Below the pieces are notes generated by a model. The model saw only the letters and a list, made by a program, of their open reading frames with translations, was not told where the DNA came from and did not search any database. A DNA stretch of 64,000 bases from Phalacrocorax aristotelis (lineage: Eukaryota; Chordata; Aves; Suliformes; Phalacrocoracidae): NCBI RefSeq assembly GCF_949628215.1, contig NC_134285.1:26116797-26180796 (forward strand), given 5' to 3'. Each line of letters opens with the position of its first letter. Position 1 is the stretch's first letter. Shown one piece after another: positions 55,301 to 64,000 of the stretch. A program made the translations under genes and the position numbers.

Positions 55301-57100
55301 GAGTGCAGCAAGCTTTAAAGGCTTCAAGTGGTGAAAAAGCAGATGCATGCGTGTGTTCTGTGTTTTGCCCTTATCAGGGGTCCTTTTCTTTAGTGCCTCA
55401 GCGCTTTTGGAATAGAAAATTGCGTTTGACTACATGCAATGCAGTAGAAGAGCTGGAGGCTGCAGCGTTGCCTGGCAGCTGCGATGTGGAGGCCAGTCTG
55501 GCTTGGAGGCACGTGTTTGCTGTGTTCAACATAACTTCAACCATTGATGGGCAGTTTCCCTGACTGCAGGTGTGTGACGGGGTTTGCAGGTTGTCTGGTG
55601 CCTTGTGGAGATGCCCCTCAGAGTCATCCTGGTTAGTCTTTTAAATATTTGGTGCTTTTAAATTCAGTTTGCATTTATGGCATTTTGCAACAAAATGGTA
55701 CCATGACTTGGCTTAGTCGTCCTTGTGGAACCGACACAGTGCCTCAGTACATCATAACCGGAGTATTTTTCAGTATGTTTGTCCAATGCGCCCTTGCAAG
55801 TTCTTGCAGGATTTTCTTCAGAGTGATTCTAATTCCCGTAAGTGTAGCAACTTGAGAAAGAATTTGATAAACTAGCAGAAGTGTTGAAAGACACAAACCA
55901 AAGGCTTTCTTCATATCAGTTTTGGGTTCTCATACTGCCATGGGCACGTTGCATCTCATGGGGAGATTCACTGCAGCAAATACACCCATCAGTCCTGCCA
56001 AAATAATTGAGCACACTAATTCTTTGCTTAAAATCCAAGGGTTTCTGGATAAAATTGTTTGAATTTAGCATGGGTTAGAAGTTAAATTGCTTTGCTGGAA
56101 GTGAAAAAACATGGTGCCTCAGGCGCTTGTTCCATTTTAAAAGTTAATTTTTCTTCTGTAAGCTCTCCAAACAGGCAGTGCTATGATAGGGCCAGTTTCT
56201 TTTGGTGATGTCAAATTATACAGATCCAGATATAATTATGGAAAAATGAATGTTACGTGTAAAGAGGCCATCCTGTCACTCACAGTTAGAAGTAGTGCTT
56301 TGTATTTGTTGGTAAAATGCCTATTCTGATGTTTTTTAATCAAAATAATAGGAATGTCAGCCCCAGCGTGTTCTGCATACTGCTAAACCTCTTCCTTCAG
56401 CCCCTTGGCCTCTTAGGCAGTGCTGCCCAGGAGTGATTAAGGTTCTCGCTCCATCCATACCAAGCGTTGCGAAAAAATCCTGATTTCAACACAAAACATG
56501 CATTCAAAACACAAATCCAGCATATGAACACCCCCACACCCACTGCATCTCTCCTTTTTGTACCTGCAGACCTTTGGCCACAACTAAACTGTTCATTTGC
56601 AGGAAACAATTGTTGATCCTGACTCCCAAGTTAATATTCAGTATGAGGTCTCCAAGCCTGAACTGGATGTATTGAAAAAAAAAAAAGGCATTAATTTTCC
56701 TCTACAACCCTGGGTAGAAAGAAGTACAAAATCAAAAGGCAGTCTCTCATCTCACAGATAAGCTTGGTAAAAGCTTGAGCTCACCTTGAAATTTCAGTAC
56801 TTCCATTAATTTCTATATGCACAGCACAGTGTTCATCAAAACCCCGCAGCATTACAGTGGGCTTTAGCTGCAGCTCTGCAACCGTGTACCTTAGGTTTTA
56901 AAAGTGAAGACGAGAGGCTTTTAATGATAGTTCCATGCCCATGAACGGGTGGTGTGTATTTCTCTCCCTATTTACAAGTTACATTTTTCTACATACGAGT
57001 CGAATTCTTTACAAATATTAATAAGCACTGCTATGCTGTATGCTTTCCTCTTTGGGGGGTATTTTTTCCGGACTATTCACCTCAGCTACACTCAGAGTCG
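49391..57100. other. Intergenic region without recognised genes
   Basis: 7.7 kb. All open frames on both strands are short and lack family features. In human the next gene is DNASE1, but I see no DNase I motif on either strand. A possible ancient MIR/L2-type relic lies near 52350-52550. No CR1 copy is visible. The AT content rises in 53.4-56.9 kb. Confidence 0.65.
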
Positions 57101-57840
57101 AGTCTCTAACCAAAGGCTGCCGCGCTTCTCGCTGCCCCGGGCGGTGGGAGGCGGTCGCGCCCGCCGCCGCTTCCTCCGGAGCGCGGGCGACCCCGCTGGC
57201 TGCTCGGGAAGCTGCCGGCCGTTCCTCCGGGGCGAGATACCCGGCCGGACCCGACAGCAGGGCAAAACCATGGCGGCTGGGGAAGGACATCACCATAACA
57301 ACCATTGGCGGGAAGGCCCTGCGCCTGCGCAGGGAGGGTGAGGCCCTCGCCTGGCGCGCATGCGCGACGCCCCGGGTAGCGTCCCGCCGGCAACGCCCGC
57401 GCATGCGCACTGTACCCCGCTGCGAGGGCGAGTGAGACGGCTGGAGGCCCGCGCATGCGCTCCGGCTGGGCACCGGAGCTCCCCGCCGTGGCGGCGGGCC
57501 GGGAGGAGCGGCGGCGGCGGCGGCATGTGCCCCGGCAAAGAGGTCAGCGGCGGGCCGGGGCCGGGCGGGCGGGACAGCCCTCTCACAGCGGGCCGCGGCG
57601 ACGGCAGGCGGCGGCGTGACGTCATGACGCTGGCGCCATCAGCGCGGCGCCACCTGCCGGCGGGGAGGCGGTGGCGTCGATCCCTGAGGCTGGCGTCACT
57701 TCCCCGGGGTGTGACGTCGAGGGTGGGACGTCATCCCCCGAGGAGCGGGAGGAGGGTCACTCGTGTGGGACAGGGCGTGGCTCAGGCGCAAGGCGCGGGG
57801 CCTGCTCATCCCGGGCCTCCTTGTCACAGTCACAGCTGGG
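57100..57840. promoter_or_regulatory. Orphan CpG island with NRF1-type and CRE-type motifs
   Basis: An abrupt change from AT-rich DNA to very CpG-dense sequence. It holds TGCGCCTGCGCA (57320-57331), three exact GCGCATGCGC palindromes (57356-57365, 57399-57408, 57451-57460) and a full CRE TGACGTCA (57617-57624). TGACGTCG (57712-57719) and GACGTCAT (57727-57734) follow. An AACCATGGCGGC YY1-like motif sits at 57267-57278. This composition is typical of a TATA-less housekeeping promoter. Direction and target gene are unknown. Confidence 0.8.
57270..57337 (+). other. Candidate first coding exon in orphan CpG island
   Basis: ATG in a strong context (aaaaccATGg), 22 codons beginning MAAGEGHHHNNHWREGPAPA, then a fair donor GG|gtgagg at 57338. 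I do not recognise the peptide. It could equally be chance in a GC-rich region. Another ATG, at 57524 (MCPGKE, followed by gtcagc), is weaker. Confidence 0.25.
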
Positions 57841-57971
57841 AGCAGCAGCCTGGGGGCAGTGCCAGGCATGCCTTGAAGCACCGGTGCATTGTGGGACCAC
57901 AGGGAGGGTTCGAATGGGTGGCTTATTGCTGTGGCTGTTCAATAGGGTGAAGCCTCCATCCTTAACATTAG

Positions 57972-58270
57972 CTACCTGAAAGGAGTTGTAGTGAGGAGGG
58001 CGTTGCTCTCTTCTCCTAAGTAACGAGTGATGGGACAAGAGGAAATGGCCTCAAGCTGTGTCAGGGGAGGCTTAGATTGGACACTAAGGAAAAATGTCTT
58101 TCCTGAAAGAGTGGTCAGGCATTGGAACAGGCTGCCCAGAGAGGTGGTGGAGTCACCATCCCTGGAGGTGTTCAGAAAACGTGTAGACGTGGCACTTCAG
58201 GGCATGGTGGTGTTGCGTAGATGGTTGGACTTGATCTCAGAGGTCTTTTCCAGTCTTAATGATTCTATGA
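57972..58270 (+). mobile_element. CR1 LINE, 3' 300 bp
   Basis: It runs from cctgaaaggagttgtagtgagg through gaggaaatggcctcaagctg and ggaacaggctgcccagagag to tggttggacttgatctcagagg and the terminal gattctatga. It is a 5'-truncated CR1 in + orientation, about 130 bp from the edge of the CpG island. Confidence 0.93.
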
Positions 58271-60360
58271 ACGTGGCATCGAAAGCAAAAATTCAGTAAT
58301 AAAGGCAAAGTTGTTCAGTGGAAGGCCTGATTACAAGGGAGTCAGGGTTGAAGCATGTGTTGACTGCTAGGAAGATTCATTAAAAGCAGATCCAGTCTCA
58401 AAGCAAACTTCTTTCAAGCGATGTTATTGGGGAAAGGAGTTCTGAAGAGCCTGCTGGCTTCTTGATGAAGCAACATGGAATTCGGTCTTTCTCTTCCAGG
58501 CATGGGGGAAACAGAGGGTGTTTGTCTGCAGTCCTGCAGGTGCTTCTTGTAACCTTACAGTTTTTAAATAAAGCAGAAATTATGCATTTGCTGGGAAAAA
58601 TAATATTTTTTGTACTAAATAGTTTGACTCTAGTAAAGCCCAAAGGCAGTAACACTGACTGACGCTCAGTCTTTTGGCCCCTGTATAAATTACTTTAAAA
58701 AAAAATCACAGGCTGGGTACAGTCACTGTTGTAATGACAAAAAAAGACCCTTGCATGGTTAGCTTTCCTATCTAGTTAAAATCCTATTCTTCATCTCCCT
58801 CCTAGTCTCTCTTCTCTCCTTTGATTTTGCTGTTTGGATTAAAACAGTTTTCTGGATAGCCAGAAGTCATTTTATTGCTTTACACTCTACAGATGTGTCA
58901 GAGGCAGACTGGAAATGGAAACAGAATTTTTATCATAAGCTTTACATTTGGAAGAAAATGGACCTCAAGTTCTTTTGAGCATTTGCTTTTCTCACTGGGT
59001 CATTTTTCATTACAGTTTTTTTCAAAAGAAACTGTCAAATGGTAGAAAATAGCAAGTTGAACAGGATGTTTGACACGTTATTCTATGCTAGTTAAATTCA
59101 AACTGTGCTTTGGGGTGCCTAGTTGAATTCAAGGCCTTTGTCCAGAGTTTCTAGAAAGAATTTTCCACAAATCTAAGCACAGAGAAGATGACATTGTTGT
59201 TGGAGAGCTGACCACTCTCTGTTACTGCTCTTGTCCATGGAAGATACACCTTTATGCATCCCTGAGGTCATTGGTGTGATAGCAGAGTTTCCCATAGCAC
59301 TCAGAGCAAGTCTATAGGTAACAATATATTTGGATATTGAGAAGGCAAAGGAATGAAGTTAATAAAAGGGGAGGATATTTTAGTAGGAAGAAGTTTTAAA
59401 ATGTATTTTCAGAACAGTAAACCAAGCCTGTTTATGATGGATGCTGGAGTACAGAGAACAGACATGATAGCATGGAAACATCATAAAGCAACACATCCAC
59501 AAAGTAACATGTTGTATGTTTAATGTAAGCCTTATATATGATTTTAGCTGAGAAGAGAGCAAGTTATTCACTGTTATAAATTACTGAGATGTTAGTGTAA
59601 AAGAAATATTAGATCGCCTGTAGAAATCCATGATGAGTTTGGTCACCTTTTCAAAGCAAGCATCTTTTTATTTTAGAGAATGTAGGGAAATCAAGATACT
59701 GTGTTAAATTTCACATTATATTTGGCTTTTGTGATGATCAGCTTTGACTTAAACACAAATCAGAAGCTACACTTTTTGGGAAAAAATAGTATCGGTAGAA
59801 TTTAAATTGTTTTAAGTGAACATGCCCTTTAGAATAACTGTCTTCCTGGAGAGCAATGGCTTGAGTATTTAGTGTTAAAGTGTTCTTATTTCTCTTTATA
59901 TTCACTTTTTCATAAATTATTCAGTTGGTTTTCTTGCCACAAACATCCATACCACTGATTGCTCCATTCTTGATCTACAAAATGATGGCATTGTTTGAAT
60001 GGTCCAAATTATCCATACCTGAGTGGAGACAGACACCTGGGATAAGGCCACTTTGTGGTCAGTTTGGAAGAGTGGTGGGCTGGGTAAGGCTTTGTACTGG
60101 GCACTGACAGGGCAGGTTGAAACAACACCGTTCCTAAGCTGTGTGCTGCTGGTACTGTGTGAGCGTGGGCAGCATGTCCACTTTTGCATGAATCATGCTC
60201 TGGGTTCACTGCAACAATTTCACCACTATAAAGGAAATTAACCTTTTTACTGTTACACTATACATATCGATACAGCCACAGACTTGTAGAGGGACCTGCC
60301 GCTGTTCTTATTGTCCCTCTGGACTCTGAACTGCTTCGTAGTTGTTGCTTCCCAAGATAG
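58271..60360. other. AT-rich sequence, no feature recognised
   Basis: About 2.1 kb between two CR1 copies. AT-rich, with only short frames. Confidence 0.75.
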
Positions 60361-60978
60361 ATCATAGAATCATAGAATTATTAACATTGAAAAAGACCTG
60401 TAGGATCATCAAGTCCAACTGTCAGTCCAACACCCCCATGCCTCCTAAACCATGCCCCCAAGTGCCACATCTACGCGTTTTTTGAACATCTCCAGGGATG
60501 GTGACTCCATCACCTCTCAGGGCAGCCAGTTCCAGTGCCTGACCACTCTTTCAGTAAAGACATTTTTCCTAGTATCCAACCTAAACCTTCCCTGACGCAA
60601 CTTGAGGCCATTTCCTCTTGTCCTGTCACTAGTAACTTGGGAGAAGGGACCAAAGCTCACCTCACTACAACCTCCTCTCAGGTAGTTGTAGAGAGTGATA
60701 AAGTTTCCCCTCAGCCTCCTCTCCTCCAGGCTAAACACCTCCAGCTCCCTCAGCCGCTCCTCATCAGACTTGTTCTCCAGACCCTTCCCCAGCTTCGTTG
60801 CCCTTCTCTGGACATGCTCCAGCAACTCAGTGTCCTTCTGGTACTGAGAGGCCCAAAACTGAACACAGGTGTGGCATGACCAGTGCTGAGTACAGGGGCA
60901 CAATCACTGCCCTGCTCCTGCTGGCCACACTGTTCCAGGTACAAGCCAGGATGCTGTTGGCCTCCTTGGCCAACAAGA
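60361..60978 (-). mobile_element. CR1 LINE, 3' 620 bp (- strand)
   Basis: It starts with atcatagaatcatagaatta, the reverse of the CR1 tail, and runs leftward in element sense through the 3' UTR into the reverse transcriptase C-terminus (on the - strand: [30 protein letters not shown]). Its left edge in element sense, near 60978, is a 5' truncation. Confidence 0.93.
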
Positions 60979-63900
60979 TTTACCCATCCTCTAAGTATGG
61001 TCTTGTCCCAGAATGATGACTGTGCTAGGTTACCAAATGGCCTGCATCCTCCTGCCTCTGTTGTCAGCACTACCTGATGGCTCCTTTCTTTGCATCATCG
61101 GACAGCTTGAGCAGTGGCGCTTAATGGCTCTCCCAACTCTTTTCCTAAGTCTAAGTAATAGAAAACACAATAGGCAGAGAGTTAATTGCTGTGGGATGGT
61201 ACTAAAAACATATGTGCTCGATGACTGCCATTTACAGTTACATTTTGAAACCTATCTAGCTACATTGTAATAATTTTAAATGTGTTGTATTGGTTTTGTA
61301 TCATTTTAATTAATCATTTTGTCCCTCTATACTTCTTTAATGGTTTATGAAAGAATTACACCTCTGTTAACTCACAGAGGTCTCATTAAAAAGGTATTAG
61401 CTTAACATAGGAGGTCTTAGTTTCCATAAAACTGTGTTGATTGTTACTAATTTTATTATCCATCTGTATTCATCAATTCCCACATAAGCCATTTCTTTAA
61501 CTGCCTGGTGTTGATCTCAGTCTGAAAGATGGGTGTTTACTTCCCTAATTGCCCTTTTTGAAAAATCACAGTGACTTCTGCTTGCAAATTATCTGATTCT
61601 GTTGACAGAAATACCTTCAATAGCTGCTGTTCAGCAGCTTTGGATTACGGTTAGAATAGGCTACTTTCATCAACATCATGGGATGGATTTGATGAGAATA
61701 TTTAGTTCTGCATATTCTCAGCATTTACAGTTTTACAATTTGTTTTATGATGAACTACCAGCCTCATTAGGTTTTTCTTTTTTGGTTTTGATGTACACCA
61801 AAAGATCTTTTTAAAAGTCCTTAACTTCTCTGACCAGAAAACTAATCCTGTGTAATTTTCTCTCCTTCTTGTTTTAATACAATTCAGTGTTTATATTTAG
61901 TGCTATCCAGTTCCTTATCATGATGTTATTTTACGTATTTGTTTTTATCATTATTCTGATTACTTCTATTTCTCTGAAAACCAAGTTAGGTTGTAATAAG
62001 TATTTTTCTCTTTATTGATTCTCTAGTGAAATGATTTTATTCAGTGCTTAATTCTCAATTGCATTTTTCTGTTTAAATTAATAATTTTTTGTGGTTTTCA
62101 ATCAAATCAAATAAGCATTTTTGAAACAGCAGTTGCATATATTTCTGATTTGTATGCTACTGTGTTTGCATACAAGCCATGAGCATTTGCACCTGAGCAA
62201 CCGTTACTTTTTATTTTTATGTTCACTTCCCCTTTATCCTTCCAGAGGAGGTCTAAAGTAAAAATTTCTATTTCAGTGAAGTACTTTATAAGGTAAGGTT
62301 AGTTTCTACTGCGTTGGAAAGATAGAAGGGCATTTTGTCATGTAAGTAGTGATTTAAAATTCATGTCTGGAATGTGATAGATTTTTTACTGGCTGTGAAA
62401 TGCTTTACCATATGTACAGGGTACTAGCAGGGGGAGGTGCAGTCTTCAAAAGAAATGTGAGCATGGTACTCTGACGGGATATCAGGTACTAGCAGTGGGT
62501 AGTGTCAGGTAGCCTTTGGTATTGGTCATTGGTAAGAGTGCTCATTAGAATATGATTATGATTTTTATAGCTATTATTTCCTTGCTTATATAGACTTGAG
62601 TTAATTTGTCATTTCCTATATTTCCATGTCTGGTTTTGTTATCCTTTTCTGGCACAGGAAAGCTGGCAGGGACCAGGACAAGAGAGTTGGTACTTGACTT
62701 TGAATTCTTGTTCTGTACTTACATTTGTTCTGCTGTCCTCAGTGTTGATTTATTTGCATGTCTACAAACACAGAGATCCTGCACTGTACAGATCTGGTGT
62801 TGTGTCTTTGTAGAGTAGTGTTGGTGATAAAGGTATTGGTTAATGCAGGAACCTGGAGAGAACGGGCTCTAGTGAGGATAGTCCCTAAAAGCATGGAGGA
62901 TAATATGCTTTTTCAGAAGTTACACTGTTGACATGTAGGTTCTTCTCCATCAGGAACCTTTAGGAAGATTTTTTCTCACAGGATTTGGTCTGGAAGAGTC
63001 CTTAGGGTCTGCCCTCTGGTGTGGTTTCCAGAACAAACGCTACAGAAGTTCTCTCCCTTTGCGGTATTTGAACTGGCTTGATTAAAAGTTTTGCTACCAA
63101 CCTTCAGATCTTCAGGCCACGGCTTTCAAAAAAGGAGGGGAGCAGGTCAATAAAACTTTCAGTGCCAACGCAACAGTGTGCATTCCATCATCCTGTCCAC
63201 TATCAACATGCTGTAATTAGCAGCCTAGTTCACACAGGCCGTGGCAATTAACTCATTTCTGAAGACTGAGGTGTTATCAGTCACTTCGATCCCATTCTTT
63301 GACTTTCCCTTAAGTTCTGGCCAGCCTTACAGGACTCTCAGGGCCACTCCTATGTTTGTCTTGCTGGTGGAGGAAGTTGGAGAAGGTGTTCCTGCTGAGA
63401 AACGTGCTACCCTTCCTGCATCAACCCACTCTGCCTGGCCCGCAGAGCACAGCCTCATGCCATGTTCCCTGTCTAGTTGAGACAAGTGTTGCACACTCAG
63501 CACGTCTTCCTACACACAGTTAGGAATGCAGCTGCCTGTTAGGCTGTTTTACTGGTGGAGATGGGGGGAGAGGATCTGTCTGCAGAATGGGGTGATCTGT
63601 ACTTTTACCACAGAGAAATGGTATGTATGAAAAAAAAAATTCAGGTTACTTTTTGCCTTGCTTTACAGTGTTAAATAATCCCACTTCCCCTAGTATTTCT
63701 TGTGAAACCCACAAAATTGCTCCCAAGGTAGCATGGCACTTTCCTTGTTTTGAAGGTATAGAGTCAGGCTTTCTTTAAAGAGGAGTAATTGAGGAGGATA
63801 TGTACTGAGGCACCATTGTGGGGTTCGAGAGGGGAGAAGGTATCTACTGGGTACCAGTTGTTGAGGCCTACCTATCAGTGCCTTCTAGCCACAGTGGTGA

Positions 63901-64000
63901 TGTATTCTTAGAGACTGAAACAGCACAAGAATTGTTCCTAGAACAAATAGGCAGTTTAAGGCGCAAGTGAGCAGGCCCAGATGTTGTATATTTGAGAGCT
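60979..64000. other. Unannotated AT-rich sequence to the window end
   Basis: About 3 kb with no recognisable exon, RNA gene or repeat. It may be first-intron sequence of a gene that starts at the 57-kb CpG island, but nothing here shows that. Confidence 0.65.

Noticed and set aside
57360..57950. 196-codon + strand frame across the second CpG island
   Set aside because: Again a composition effect; it runs out of the island without any conserved domain.

Overview
The window is vertebrate nuclear DNA, almost certainly from a bird. It has long introns with GT-AG borders, CpG-island promoters, several CR1 LINE fragments ending in the ATTCTATGA-type tail, and a solo LTR that I recognise from neoavian genomes. 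That LTR argues for a non-galliform bird, but I cannot name the species. Nothing looks bacterial, viral or plasmid-like.

Two protein-coding genes account for all the coding sequence I can support, both on the + strand in head-to-tail order. (1) CREBBP (CBP, a histone/lysine acetyltransferase coactivator): the window holds its last eight coding exons (2394-14162), encoding about the C-terminal 1118 residues. These cover most of the HAT domain, the ZZ and TAZ2 zinc domains, the NCBD and the glutamine-rich tail. A 2.3-kb 3' UTR follows and ends near 16499. (2) TRAP1 (mitochondrial HSP90): the gene is complete, with 18 coding exons from 19559 to 48639 that join without a break into a 707-residue protein. 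It starts in a CpG island and ends at a poly(A) signal at 49364-49369. The same gene order is known in human 16p13.3.

The rest is non-coding. Positions 1-2393 are CREBBP intron. The intergenic gap is only about 3 kb. TRAP1 intron 1 carries a decayed ~40-bp minisatellite. TRAP1 intron 4 (12 kb) has collected a solo LTR, a 2.8-kb CR1 with a broken reading frame, and a second CR1 tail. From 49.4 to 57.1 kb I see no gene. At 57.1-57.8 kb there is a second strong CpG island with four NRF1-type palindromes and a cluster of CRE-type sites. It looks like the promoter of a gene I cannot identify. Beyond it, to 64 kb, are two more CR1 copies and AT-rich unique sequence.

I did not find a new biological system. 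The points most worth checking are the orphan CpG island, the coding GGGGCC repeat in TRAP1 exon 1, the intron-1 minisatellite and the LTR. All exon borders were read by hand from reading frame, splice signals and recalled family sequence, with no alignment run.
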